NCBI RefSeq assembly: GCF_958431955.1
Contig: NZ_CAUASN010000003.1
Coordinates: 59,642 to 123,641 of the forward strand
DNA: 64,000 bases
Direction of reading: 5' to 3'
Source of the DNA: an uncultured Adlercreutzia sp.
GTDB taxonomy: Bacteria > Actinomycetota > Coriobacteriia > Coriobacteriales > Eggerthellaceae
Shown: positions 28,695-37,361 of the stretch, one piece after another
Layout of the letters: the number at the start of each line of letters is the position of its first letter
How positions within the stretch are numbered: the first letter of the stretch is position 1
Made by a program: the position numbers and the translations under genes
Notes under the pieces: generated by a model
What the model was told of the DNA's origin: nothing
Databases searched by the model: none
Seen by the model: only the letters and a program-made list of their open reading frames with translations

Positions 28695-29687
28695 ATGGCT
28701 GTCACCATCTATTACGAGCAGGACTGCAACCCCGACATCATCAAGGGCAAGAAGATCGCCATCATCGGCTACGGCTCCCAGGGCCACGCCCATGCGCTGA
28801 ACCTGAAGGACTCCGGCTGCGATGTGCGCGTCGGCCTGCGCGAGGGCTCGGCGTCCCGAGCTGCCGCCGAGGAGGCCGGGCTGCGCGTGTGCGACATGGC
28901 CACGGCCGCCGAGGAAGCCGACCTCATCATGATCCTCGTGCCCGACGAGCTGCAGCCGGCCGTCTACGAGGAGTTCATCGCCCCGCACCTGAAGGCCGGT
29001 GACACGCTCGCCTTCGCCCACGGCTTCAACGTGCACTACGGCTACATCACCCCGCCCGAGGACGTGGACGTCATCATGTGCGCCCCGAAGGGCCCCGGCC
29101 ACATCGTGCGCCGCCAGTACACGCAAGGCTCCGGTGTGCCCGATCTTATCTGCGTGGCCCAGGACGCCACGGGCAGCGCCTGGGACACGGCGCTCTCCTA
29201 CGCCTGGGGCGTGGGCGGGGCGCGCGCCGGTGTCATCAAGTGCACCTTCGCCCAGGAGACCGAGGAGGATCTCTTCGGTGAGCAGGCGGTGCTCTGCGGC
29301 GGCCTCGTGGAGCTGGTGAAGGCCGGCTTCGAGACGCTCGTGGAGGCGGGCTACCCGCCCGAGCTCGCCTACTTCGAGTGCTACCACGAGATGAAGATGA
29401 TCGTGGACCTCATGTACGAGAGCGGCATCCACTTCATGAACTACTCGGTGTCCAACACCGCCGAGTACGGCGAGTACTACGCCGGCCCCAAGGTCATCAA
29501 CGAGCAGAGCCGCCAGGCCATGCGCGACATCTTGGCCCGCATCCAGGACGGCACCTTCGCCCGCGAGTTCGTCGAGGACTGCAACAACGGGCACGCATGG
29601 CTCTTGGAGCAGCGCGAGGCCATCAACACCCATGAGATCGAGAAGACCGGCGAGCGCATTCGCTCCATGTTCTCCTGGGATAAGTAG
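28695..29687 (+). CDS. ilvC: Ketol-acid reductoisomerase
   Basis: A 330-residue class I enzyme that isomerises and reduces acetolactate or acetohydroxybutyrate with NAD(P)H. The Rossmann motif is GYGSQGHAHALNLKDSG, the loop after it carries VGLREGSASR, and the C-terminal domain has the metal-binding ECYHEMKMIVDLMYE. APKGPGHIVRRQY is diagnostic. It follows ilvN by 42 bp with its own GAGAAAGGA ribosome-binding site and ends the operon. leu genes are not present in the window. Confidence 0.96.
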   Translation: MAVTIYYEQDCNPDIIKGKKIAIIGYGSQGHAHALNLKDSGCDVRVGLREGSASRAAAEEAGLRVCDMATAAEEADLIMILVPDELQPAVYEEFIAPHLKAGDTLAFAHGFNVHYGYITPPEDVDVIMCAPKGPGHIVRRQYTQGSGVPDLICVAQDATGSAWDTALSYAWGVGGARAGVIKCTFAQETEEDLFGEQAVLCGGLVELVKAGFETLVEAGYPPELAYFECYHEMKMIVDLMYESGIHFMNYSVSNTAEYGEYYAGPKVINEQSRQAMRDILARIQDGTFAREFVEDCNNGHAWLLEQREAINTHEIEKTGERIRSMFSWDK

Positions 29688-29765
29688 ATTCTGCTTGCCT
29701 GGGCGGCCCTACGTGGGCTTCCTGAGGCGAGCCTCTGGGCAGATATGCTCATGACCAGGTAAAAC

Positions 29766-29800
29766 AATCCCTGTCACGTAAACGCGTGACAGGGATTTTT
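29766..29800 (+). terminator. Terminator of the ilv operon
   Basis: ATCCCTGTCACG pairs perfectly with CGTGACAGGGAT around a 6-base loop, followed by TTTT. A further TTACGTGAC lies just downstream. Confidence 0.87.
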
Positions 29801-29948
29801 ACGTCTTACGTGACAAAATCACGGTTCTGCGTGATAGCCAGGCGGCGGTTTCGAAGGCATAGTGGGCAGCGTTGAAACGCAAGCAACCGTGAAGCGCGGC
29901 GGAGGGAAATAGCCGGCCGGCTTCGAAGCAAAGAAGGAGATTTTCCCT

Positions 29949-30221
29949 ATGAAGATTCTTGGACTGGGCGTTCCCGAGCTCGTTATCATCCTCGTCGTGG
30001 TGCTGCTCATCTTCGGGCCGAAGAACCTGCCCAAACTCGGCGCCTCCCTCGGCAAGACCGTGAAGAGCCTGCGCGAGGGCATGGCCTTCGACAAGAAGGA
30101 CGACGAGGAGCTCGAGGAGGTCGTGGAGGTGGTCGAGGACGAGCCCGCGCCTGCCGTGGCCGCCGCCAGCGCGACCGAGGTGAAGACGGTGAAGAAGGTC
30201 GTCAAGAAGAAGGCCGAGTAA
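29949..30221 (+). CDS. tatA: Sec-independent protein translocase subunit TatA
   Basis: A 90-residue TatA/E protein with a short N-terminal membrane helix (GVPELVIILVVVLLIF), the FGPKNLPKLG hinge, an amphipathic helix (SLGKTVKSLREGM) and a charged tail rich in Glu, Val and Lys. It forms the channel part of the twin-arginine translocon. The Tat-type flavoprotein at 7824 and the Tat-type binding protein at 53478 are potential clients. tatB and tatC are not adjacent. It has a strong AAGAAGGAGA ribosome-binding site and a single-gene terminator. Confidence 0.94.
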   Translation: MKILGLGVPELVIILVVVLLIFGPKNLPKLGASLGKTVKSLREGMAFDKKDDEELEEVVEVVEDEPAPAVAAASATEVKTVKKVVKKKAE

Positions 30222-30247
30222 CCGCTTTCCCGATAAGCTGTGAGGAA

Positions 30248-30275
30248 GGGAGCCTCTTTGCGGGGCTCCCTTTTT
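30248..30275 (+). terminator. Terminator of tatA
   Basis: GGGAGCC pairs with GGCTCCC around a 9-base loop, followed by TTTTT. Confidence 0.83.
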
Positions 30276-30330
30276 CGTTGCGCTAAAATAGACGGATACC
30301 GGTATTGGATATTCGCGAGAGGGGAGGGCC

Positions 30331-31860
30331 ATGGGCGCAGGAATGCTGCCGCGGGTGCGGCAGGCGCGGCTCGCCATCATCGGCTTCGGCTGCAACCAGG
30401 CTTTCCTCTTCGCCATGCTGTACCTCGGCTCCTATAACGAGGGTTCCCAGCACGGGTTTTTCGTCGACAGGGCCGATTTGCTCTGCGTGCTCGCCGCCAT
30501 GGCGGCCGCCTTCGCCCTCATGATGCGCTCCCGCCCCCGCGCCGTGCTCATGGCCGCGGCCGAGAAGCTGGCCGCCTGCCTCGCGGTGCCCCTGGTTTTG
30601 GCGCTCTTCGCGCTCGTGGCCCTGCGCGCGGCGCTGCCCGCGGTGCCCTGGCTCGCCTTCGCCGTGGCCGAGGGCATCGTCGCCGGGGTGCCCTTGGCGC
30701 TGCTTTTGTGCCTGTGGGGCCGCATGCTCGGCGAGGCGTCCATCGACCAGTCGGTGCCCGAGGTGTTCATCGGCAGCGCGCTCGGCGCCGCGGTGTGCTT
30801 CTTCGTCGTGGCCGTGCCGGTGGAGGGAGCCTACACCGTGCTCTACGCCCTGCCCGCGGGAAGCGCCTGGGCCCTGCGCGCCCTCGGCGCGGTTCCCGCC
30901 GCCGGCGAGGGCGCGACGGCGGATGCGGGGGAGGTTCCGGCAGCCGGAAGCGGCGCCCCGGCGGCCCGCGCGGCCGACGCGACGGGCGGGGCCCCGTCGG
31001 AGGAGGCCGCCAAGCTCTCCGGGCGCATCGTGGCCGGCACCGTCGTCTACGGCGTGGCCACCGGGGCCGTGGAGGCCCTGGCCGCCAGCGCCGAGTACTC
31101 GGCCTACGCGTCGCTTTCCGTCACTTTCGTGCTGTTCGTGCTGTACTGCGCGGCGGCCCTGCAACTGTACGGGGGCCGGCCCCTGTCGGCCGGGGTGCGC
31201 GCGGTGCTGCCCGCCGGCAACGGGGCGGAGGTGGGGCCGTTGGGCGGCGCCTACCGGCTGGCGCTTCTGCTCATGGTCGGCGGCTTCGTGGCGGTGCCCC
31301 TGCTCGAGAGCGTGGGCGTGTCGGGCGTGGCCGTGGTGCTCGCGGGCTACCTCGGCATCTTCTCGGTGCTCATCTCGCTGTTCCTCATCATGGGGCGCAT
31401 CGCCGGGCGCGACAGCGTGCGCTCCTTCGCCCGCGGCTTCGCGGCCCTGTTCTCCGGCGAGATCGCCGGCGTGCTCCTCGGCGGCGTCATCGGGGCGGTG
31501 CCGGGCACCTTCGACACCTCGGCGGCGCTCGTGGCCGCGGCGGGGGTGGCGGTTATGTACGCCTACCTGTTTTTGTTCACCGAGCGCGACATGGCGGCCC
31601 TCTCGGTCGTGGTGGCCCAGACCGATCGCTTCGAGGAGGCCTGCGCGCGCATCGCGAGCGTGGCCAAGCTCTCCAAGCGCGAGGCCGAGATCCTGCCTTT
31701 GGCCCTGCGGGGCCGCACCGCCGAGCGCATCGCCAGCGAGTTCTTCATCTCTAAGAACACCGTGGACACGCACCTGCGCCGCATCTACGCGAAGTGCGGC
31801 GTGCACACCCGCCAGGAGCTCATCGACCTCGGCGAGCGCACCGAAAGGGAGCTGTCGTGA
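30331..31860 (+). CDS. LuxR-family regulator with multi-helix membrane domain
   Basis: A 509-residue protein. Residues 1 to about 425 form about 12 hydrophobic helices in an MFS-like arrangement, with a Gly/Ala-rich cytoplasmic loop around 190-225. The last 65 residues are a LuxR-type helix-turn-helix (LSKREAEILPLALRGRTAERIASEFFISKNTVDTHLRRIYAKCGV, given here in two parts: LSKREAEIL and SKNTVDTHLRRIY mark its ends). This architecture is expanded in Eggerthellaceae and is thought to sense ligands at the membrane and control nearby genes. The target is unknown. The stop overlaps a GTG that could extend rnhA. Confidence 0.87.
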   Translation: MGAGMLPRVRQARLAIIGFGCNQAFLFAMLYLGSYNEGSQHGFFVDRADLLCVLAAMAAAFALMMRSRPRAVLMAAAEKLAACLAVPLVLALFALVALRAALPAVPWLAFAVAEGIVAGVPLALLLCLWGRMLGEASIDQSVPEVFIGSALGAAVCFFVVAVPVEGAYTVLYALPAGSAWALRALGAVPAAGEGATADAGEVPAAGSGAPAARAADATGGAPSEEAAKLSGRIVAGTVVYGVATGAVEALAASAEYSAYASLSVTFVLFVLYCAAALQLYGGRPLSAGVRAVLPAGNGAEVGPLGGAYRLALLLMVGGFVAVPLLESVGVSGVAVVLAGYLGIFSVLISLFLIMGRIAGRDSVRSFARGFAALFSGEIAGVLLGGVIGAVPGTFDTSAALVAAAGVAVMYAYLFLFTERDMAALSVVVAQTDRFEEACARIASVAKLSKREAEILPLALRGRTAERIASEFFISKNTVDTHLRRIYAKCGVHTRQELIDLGERTERELS

Positions 31861-31988
31861 GCGTGGGCGAGGCGCACGGTTTCTCGTTCAGCGAATTCAC
31901 CCAGGCGGGCTTCGTCTCCGACGCCGCGCCGTCTTCGGGCGGCGGGGCGGCCGGCGCGGCGGGCTCCCGCATCGAGGAAGGAAGTCTC

Positions 31989-32468
31989 ATGGAGGTCACC
32001 CTCTACTCCGACGGCAGCTCCCGGGGAAACCCCGGTCCCGGCGGCTACGGCACCATCTTGCGCTACAGGGCGCCGTCGGGGGCGGTGCACGAGAAGGAGT
32101 TCTCCGAGGGCTTCTCCTGCACCACGAACAACCGCATGGAGCTGCTCGGCTGCATCGTGGGCTTAGAGGCGCTCAAGCGCCCCTGCACGGTGACGGTGTA
32201 CTCCGACTCGCAGTACCTCGTGAACGCCTTCAACCAGAACTGGGTGGCCGGCTGGCTCAAGCGCGGCTGGAAGAACGCGCAGAAGCAGCCGGTGAAGAAC
32301 GTCGATCTGTGGAAGCGCCTCCTGGCGGCCAAAGAGCCCCATACGGTGACGTTCGTCTGGGTGAAGGGGCACGCGGGCCACGCCGAGAACGAGCGCTGCG
32401 ACGCGCTCGCCACCGCCGCCGCCGACAACCCCGCCTGCCATAAAGAGGATACGGGCTTCAAAGGCTAG
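31989..32468 (+). CDS. rnhA: Ribonuclease HI
   Basis: A 159-residue RNase H that degrades RNA in RNA-DNA hybrids. The four catalytic acids are recognisable in YSDGSSRGNPG, NNRMELLG, YSDSQYLVNAF and NERCDALA, and the basic handle region WLKRGWKNAQ is present. The start at 31989 has GAGGAAGGAAG and gives the usual length. An in-frame GTG at 31857, overlapping the LuxR stop, would add 44 residues of unusual composition (GFSFSEFTQAGF..) and cannot be fully excluded. It is convergent with dgt and overlaps it by 4 bases. Confidence 0.93.
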   Translation: MEVTLYSDGSSRGNPGPGGYGTILRYRAPSGAVHEKEFSEGFSCTTNNRMELLGCIVGLEALKRPCTVTVYSDSQYLVNAFNQNWVAGWLKRGWKNAQKQPVKNVDLWKRLLAAKEPHTVTFVWVKGHAGHAENERCDALATAAADNPACHKEDTGFKG

Positions 32469-33691
32469 GCGAGGTCGGCGCAGTAGCTGCGGGGGTGGAT
32501 GAGGCGGCCGCTTTCCGGGAACAGGTGGGCGTAGATGGCCATGAAGTAGCTGTCGGTCATGGACGCCAAGTAGTCCACCACGATCTGGTTGGGCTCGCCG
32601 GCCAGGTAGGCCTCGGGCGTGACCGAGCGCGACTGGGCCGCCAGGCGCTTCACATGGTGGCGGAAGATGGGGGAGTCCTCCCGCCCGCGCACGAGGTCGT
32701 CCAGAAGGCGCGCGTACATCTCCTCGAACATCTCCTCCACGATGTTCTCGGTCGCGTCTACCATGCCCTCGCGCTCGTAGATGATCTCGTAGTTCTGGCG
32801 CTTGGCCCGCTTCAGGTCGGCGAAGATCTCCGGGCTCATGGCGATGCGGTCGCGCCCGTAGGAGTTGTTCACGATGTCCACGGTGAGGTTGTTGATGATG
32901 GCGGCGTTCGTGACGCCCATGACGTCGCTCTCGAACACGTCGTAGGAATCCAGCACGCCCATGGCCACGGCGTCCTGGCGGTCCTTGCCGATGTAGGCGA
33001 TCATGTCGGACACGCGCACCACGCAGCCCTCGAGCGTGGAGGGCCGCAGGGTCTTGATGACCTGCTCATCGGCGTTGCAGGCGGCCACGAGCGCATCGAG
33101 CTCGTCGAAGGTGGCCGTGGCGCCGACCGAGAGCACCTGCTGGGCGAACTCGCCGTTGTGGCAGAGCACGCCGTCCAGGGTCTGCAGCGAGATGTTGCGG
33201 CGGTACAGGTCGTCGAGCACGCGCACCGAGTGCACGTTGTGGTTGAAGTAGCGCCCCGTGCGCGCGTGGTAGCAGGCCGACAGGAAGCGCTCGCCGGCGT
33301 GCCCGAAGGGGGTGTGGCCCACGTCGTGGCCCAGGGCAATCGCCTCGATGAGGTCGGTGTTCAGGCCCAAAAGCGCGCCGATGCCCCGGGCGATGCGGCT
33401 CACGAGCTGCACGTGCAGCCCGCGCCGCGAGATCTCGTCGTTCTCGGCGAAGGAGAACACTTGGGTCTTGTCGGCGTATCGGTTGTAGGCCGGGATGTTG
33501 AGCACCTTCTCGATGTCGCGCGCGAAGGCCGGGCGCGTGAGGGTGGCCGCATCGTGGGGAAGGTCCTCGCGCCGGGTGATGGCCGCGTCGTCGAACCGGT
33601 AGGGGGACAGCGTGCCGGTCTCGCGGTCCTCGCGGATGGCCTCTTCCACCAGCGGGTCCAAGGTCAGATAGGGGGTGCGCGCAGATGCCAT
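32465..33691 (-). CDS. dgt: Deoxyguanosinetriphosphate triphosphohydrolase-like protein
   Basis: A 408-residue HD-domain phosphohydrolase. The metal-binding residues lie in TRLxH-like R-H context (LVSRIARGIG), ALGHDVGHTPFGHAGE and the later VRVSDMIAYIGKDRQDA. It belongs to the Dgt/SAMHD1-like group, which removes triphosphate from dNTPs. It is commonly located beside dnaG in actinobacteria, as here, where it is divergent from it by about 120 bp. The ATG follows GAGAAAGCGAG. Its exact nucleotide preference is not readable. Confidence 0.9.
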   Translation of the reverse strand: MASARTPYLTLDPLVEEAIREDRETGTLSPYRFDDAAITRREDLPHDAATLTRPAFARDIEKVLNIPAYNRYADKTQVFSFAENDEISRRGLHVQLVSRIARGIGALLGLNTDLIEAIALGHDVGHTPFGHAGERFLSACYHARTGRYFNHNVHSVRVLDDLYRRNISLQTLDGVLCHNGEFAQQVLSVGATATFDELDALVAACNADEQVIKTLRPSTLEGCVVRVSDMIAYIGKDRQDAVAMGVLDSYDVFESDVMGVTNAAIINNLTVDIVNNSYGRDRIAMSPEIFADLKRAKRQNYEIIYEREGMVDATENIVEEMFEEMYARLLDDLVRGREDSPIFRHHVKRLAAQSRSVTPEAYLAGEPNQIVVDYLASMTDSYFMAIYAHLFPESGRLIHPRSYCADLA

Positions 33692-33809
33692 GGTCGCTCG
33701 CTTTCTCGCTCATCGTCGTTTGCGGCCTATTGTAGTGTCTGAAACATTTGTTTGCAGGCGTGGTGGTATACTTCACAGGAAAAAGAGCAACGGGAAGGAG
33801 CGCGGGCGC

Positions 33810-35654
33810 GTGGCGGGCATCAGCGACGAGGACATCCAGAAAGTGCGCGACGCCTCCGATGTGGTGGCGGTCATCGGCGAGCGCGTGCCGGTGAAGCAGA
33901 AGGGCCGCGACTTCTGGTGCTGCTGCCCCCTGCACCAGGAGAAGACCCCCTCGTTCAAGATCGACCCGGCCACCCAGCTGTGGCACTGCTTCGGCTGCGG
34001 CGAGGGGGGCGATGTGTTCTCCTTCATCATGAAGACCGAGGACCTCACCTTCCCCGAGGCGGTGCGCCGGCTCGCCGAGCGCGCCCATATCGACATCGTC
34101 GAGGAGGGCGGGCGCGGCATCCCGGCCAGCCAGAAGGCGCGCCTGAAGGAGATCTGCGCGCGCACGGCCGAGTTCTACCACACCCAGCTCATGCGCGGGC
34201 GCGGGGCCGAGGCCGACGCCGCCCGGGCCTACCTGGCCGGCCGCGGCTTCGGAGGAGACGTGCCGAAGAAGTGGAACCTGGGCTTCGCGCCCGGCCGCGG
34301 GGCGCTCGTGCGGCATCTGACCCAGCTCGGCTTCAAGGCCGCCGACATGATCGCCGCCAACGTGGCCCTCGACGGGCGGGGCGGCCCGGTGCGCGACCGC
34401 TTCTACAACCGGGTCATGTTCCCCATCTTCGACGTGTCGGGCGACTGCATCGCCTTCGGGGGCCGCGTCATCGGCACCGGCGAGCCGAAGTACCTCAACT
34501 CCCAGGAGACGCCGCTGTTCCACAAGTCCCAGGTGCTCTACGGGCTCGACCACGCGAAGGCCGCCATGGCGTCGACGGGCGTGGCCATCGTGGTGGAGGG
34601 CTATACCGATGTGATCGCCCTGCATGAGGCGGGCATCGCAAACGCCGTGGCCACCCTCGGCACGGCGCTCACCATGCGGCACATCCGGGTGCTCTCGCGC
34701 CATGCCTCCAAGCGCATCGTGTACCTGTTCGACGGCGATGCCGCCGGCCAGCGGGCAGCTGATCGGGCGCTCGCCTTCATCGACAAGTCCATGACGCCGG
34801 AGGCCGGGCGCTCCCAGGTGGAGCTCGTGGCCGTCACGCTGCCGGACAACCTGGATCCGGCCGAGTTCGTGGCCGCCCGCGGCGCCGACGCCCTGCGCTC
34901 GCTCGTGGACGAGGCCAAGCCGCTTTTGGAGTACGGTATCGAGCGGCGCCTGGCGAGCCACAACCTGGATGCGGCCGAGGGGCGCGCCCGGGCGCTCGAG
35001 GCGTGCCTGGAGGTGCTCGCTCCCATCAAGGACTCCATCCTGGCGAAGGACTACGCCGTGAGGCTGGCGGGGCGCTTGCGCCTGCGGGAGAACGACGTGC
35101 TGGAGGCGCTCGCCGCCAAGGAGCCGCCGCGCTACCAGGATCGCGACCGCGAGGCCGGCCCTGCCGCCGCCGCGCCCGCCCCGCAGCGCGCGCTTTCCCA
35201 GGCCGAGCGCAACCGCCTGCGCTTCGAGCGGGAGTTCCTGAGCCTCGTGGCCCAAAACCCGCTCGTGGGCCTTGCGCACGCCGACGCGCTCGCGCAGATC
35301 CAGTGGCACGAGGACGTGCACCGGCTTCTGGCGGAGTCCATCCTGGGCACGCTGGCTGAGAATCCCGCCGTCACGCCGGCCGAGGTGGTCACCCGCGCGG
35401 CGGCGGCCACGCCGCACGCGGCCCGGGTGCTCACCGGGGGAGGCGCGCTGGCCGCGACGCCCGAGGCCGCCGGCGCCTACCTGGCCGAGGAGCTTGCCCT
35501 GGGCGATGCCGAGGAGGCCGCCGGCGCCCTCTTGGCCCAGCTGGCCGCCGGGGTCTCGCCCGAGGAGGCCGAGCTTCTGCACGCCGCCGTCACGGCGCTG
35601 CAGAAGGACGTGGCCGCGCGGCGGGTGGCCCACCGCGCCCTGCCCCAGGAGTAG
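33810..35654 (+). CDS. dnaG: DNA primase
   Basis: A 614-residue replication primase. The N-terminal zinc-binding domain has CPLHQEKTPSF and HCFGCGEGG (CHC2 type). The core RNA polymerase domain has the EGYTDVIALHEAG and FDGDAAGQRAADRAL Toprim motifs. The C-terminal DnaB-binding region is Ala-rich and weakly conserved. It uses a GTG start at 33810, preceded by GGGAAGGAG and matching the conserved N-terminus (GISDEDIQKVRDASDVVAVI). An in-frame ATG further upstream would cross into dgt. A TATACT at 33767 may be its -10 box, with a poor -35. Confidence 0.95.
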   Translation: MAGISDEDIQKVRDASDVVAVIGERVPVKQKGRDFWCCCPLHQEKTPSFKIDPATQLWHCFGCGEGGDVFSFIMKTEDLTFPEAVRRLAERAHIDIVEEGGRGIPASQKARLKEICARTAEFYHTQLMRGRGAEADAARAYLAGRGFGGDVPKKWNLGFAPGRGALVRHLTQLGFKAADMIAANVALDGRGGPVRDRFYNRVMFPIFDVSGDCIAFGGRVIGTGEPKYLNSQETPLFHKSQVLYGLDHAKAAMASTGVAIVVEGYTDVIALHEAGIANAVATLGTALTMRHIRVLSRHASKRIVYLFDGDAAGQRAADRALAFIDKSMTPEAGRSQVELVAVTLPDNLDPAEFVAARGADALRSLVDEAKPLLEYGIERRLASHNLDAAEGRARALEACLEVLAPIKDSILAKDYAVRLAGRLRLRENDVLEALAAKEPPRYQDRDREAGPAAAAPAPQRALSQAERNRLRFEREFLSLVAQNPLVGLAHADALAQIQWHEDVHRLLAESILGTLAENPAVTPAEVVTRAAAATPHAARVLTGGGALAATPEAAGAYLAEELALGDAEEAAGALLAQLAAGVSPEEAELLHAAVTALQKDVAARRVAHRALPQE

Positions 35655-35890
35655 CCGGCGCGACCATCGGCGACACTCGGCCGCGCCGCCCCTCGTTTGC
35701 GCCCCGGGTGTCGGCATCGCGCCGCCCCGCCGTCCGACGCAGCGGCGCCGATGGCGGCCGCGGAAGCGGAGATTTCGCGCGGTATATGGACGGAGCGGGC
35801 GCTTCGGTTCACAATATATTAGTTAACCGCAGCTTCAAGCCACCCCGCGACCGCGTGTCGCGGGCCCCATACTCGAGAAAAGGAGCCTTC

Positions 35891-36433
35891 GTGCTGCCCA
35901 TCGTCATCGCCCCCGATCCGCTGCTCGCTACCGTGTGCGAGCCGTGCGACCTTTCCGATAAGTCCCTCAAGCGCCTGTCCAAGCAGATGGCCCACGCCAT
36001 GTACAAGAACTACGGCTGCGGCATCGCCGCGCCCCAGGTGGGTGTTACCAAGCGCCTCGTCGTCATCGACGTGGACTGGGACGGCGAGAAGGGGGAGAAG
36101 AATCCCATCGTGCTCGTGAACCCCGAGATCGTGGAGCTGTCCGGCGAGCCCGAGGAGGGCGGCGAGGGATGCCTGTCGTGCCCCGGCGTCACCGTGCCGG
36201 TGAAGCGCCAGCCCTGGGCGCGCGTGCAGTACTACGACCTGGACGGCGAGCTGTGGGAGATCGAGGGCGACGGGCTTCTGGCCCGCTGCCTGCAGCACGA
36301 GATCGACCACTTGAACGGCAAGACGCTCTTCGAGAGCTGCGACGCCGTCACCCGCATCGAGGCCCTGCGCGCCTACGAGGAGGCCAAGGCCGCCGGGGCG
36401 CGGCCAGGCGACACCGACATCGAGGTGAAGTAG
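35891..36433 (+). CDS. def: Peptide deformylase
   Basis: A 180-residue metallo-enzyme that removes the formyl group from nascent proteins. All three signature motifs are present: GCGIAAPQVG, EGCLSCPG and QHEIDHLNG; the cysteine and two histidines bind the metal. The GTG at 35891 follows GAAAAGGAG and gives the standard N-terminus (LPIVIAPDPLL). A longer in-frame extension to 35708 runs through a non-coding stretch. An AT-rich patch near 35810 probably holds the promoter. It is followed immediately by fmt, the enzyme that adds the same formyl group. Confidence 0.95.
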   Translation: MLPIVIAPDPLLATVCEPCDLSDKSLKRLSKQMAHAMYKNYGCGIAAPQVGVTKRLVVIDVDWDGEKGEKNPIVLVNPEIVELSGEPEEGGEGCLSCPGVTVPVKRQPWARVQYYDLDGELWEIEGDGLLARCLQHEIDHLNGKTLFESCDAVTRIEALRAYEEAKAAGARPGDTDIEVK

Positions 36434-36434
36434 G

Positions 36435-37361
36435 GTGCGCGTCGTCTACATGGGCACGCCGGCCTTCTCGGCCAGCATCCTCGAGCAGCTCATCCCGCAC
36501 CACGAGGTGGTGGCCGTCTACACCCGCCCCGACGCGGTGCGCGGCCGCGGCAAGGAGCTCGTGCCCTCGCCGGTGAAGCAGGTGGCCGAGGCCGCCGGCA
36601 TCCCCGTGCGCTGCCCGCGCACCCTGCGTGATGCCGAGGAGCAGGCCGCGCTGGCCGCGCTCGCCCCCGATGTCATCTGCGTGGCCGCCTACGGTCTGCT
36701 CCTGCCCCCCGAGGTGCTGGCCATTCCCGCCCACGGCTGCCTGAACGTGCACGGCTCGCTTCTGCCGCGCTGGCGCGGGGCGGCCCCCATCGAGCGGGCT
36801 ATCCTCGCGGGCGACGCGGAAGTGGGCGTGTGCATCATGGCCATGGAGGAGGGGCTCGACACGGGCGACTTCTGCGTGTGCCGCTCCATCCCGGCCGATG
36901 GCGCCACCGCCGAGGGCCTCACGGCCGATCTGGCCGATTTGGGCGCGAGCGCGCTTCTCGTGGCGCTCTCCCAGGTGGAGGCGGGCCGCGTGGCCTGGGT
37001 GCGCCAGGACGAGGAGCAGGTCACCTATGCCGAGAAGATCGCCAAGGGTGAGCTGAACCTGGACCCCGCCGAGCCGGTCGTCGTGAACGACCGCCGGGTG
37101 CGGGCGTCGAGCGCGGCCCATCCGGCCCGCTGCCTCATCGGCGGCCGTGCCGTGACAGTGCTGGCCGCACGCCCCGCCGATGCGGCCCTGGCCCCGGGCG
37201 CGGCGCGGCTTTCCGCCAAGCGACTGTATATCGGGTGCGCCGACGGCGCCCTGGAAGTAACCGAAGTGAAGCCCGATGGCAAGCGCGCCATGGAGGCAAA
37301 GGCCTTCGCAGCCGGCGTGCCCGCGCTGCGGGGCGAGGAAGGAACCTGGTCCTGTGTCTAA
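36435..37361 (+). CDS. fmt: Methionyl-tRNA formyltransferase
   Basis: A 308-residue enzyme that formylates initiator Met-tRNA with 10-formyl-tetrahydrofolate. The N-terminal Rossmann-like domain has VVYMGTPAFS, and the catalytic signature is LNVHGSLLPRWRGAAPIERAIL. A C-terminal OB-like domain begins around residue 205. It starts with GTG one base after the def stop and overlaps rsmB by 8 bp, so def-fmt-rsmB form a translation-related operon. Confidence 0.95.
   Translation: MRVVYMGTPAFSASILEQLIPHHEVVAVYTRPDAVRGRGKELVPSPVKQVAEAAGIPVRCPRTLRDAEEQAALAALAPDVICVAAYGLLLPPEVLAIPAHGCLNVHGSLLPRWRGAAPIERAILAGDAEVGVCIMAMEEGLDTGDFCVCRSIPADGATAEGLTADLADLGASALLVALSQVEAGRVAWVRQDEEQVTYAEKIAKGELNLDPAEPVVVNDRRVRASSAAHPARCLIGGRAVTVLAARPADAALAPGAARLSAKRLYIGCADGALEVTEVKPDGKRAMEAKAFAAGVPALRGEEGTWSCV

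Noticed and set aside
31857..31988. GTG start extending RNase HI by 44 residues
   Set aside because: The extension has no RNase H homology, and a better ribosome-binding site precedes the ATG at 31989. It is kept only as a possibility.
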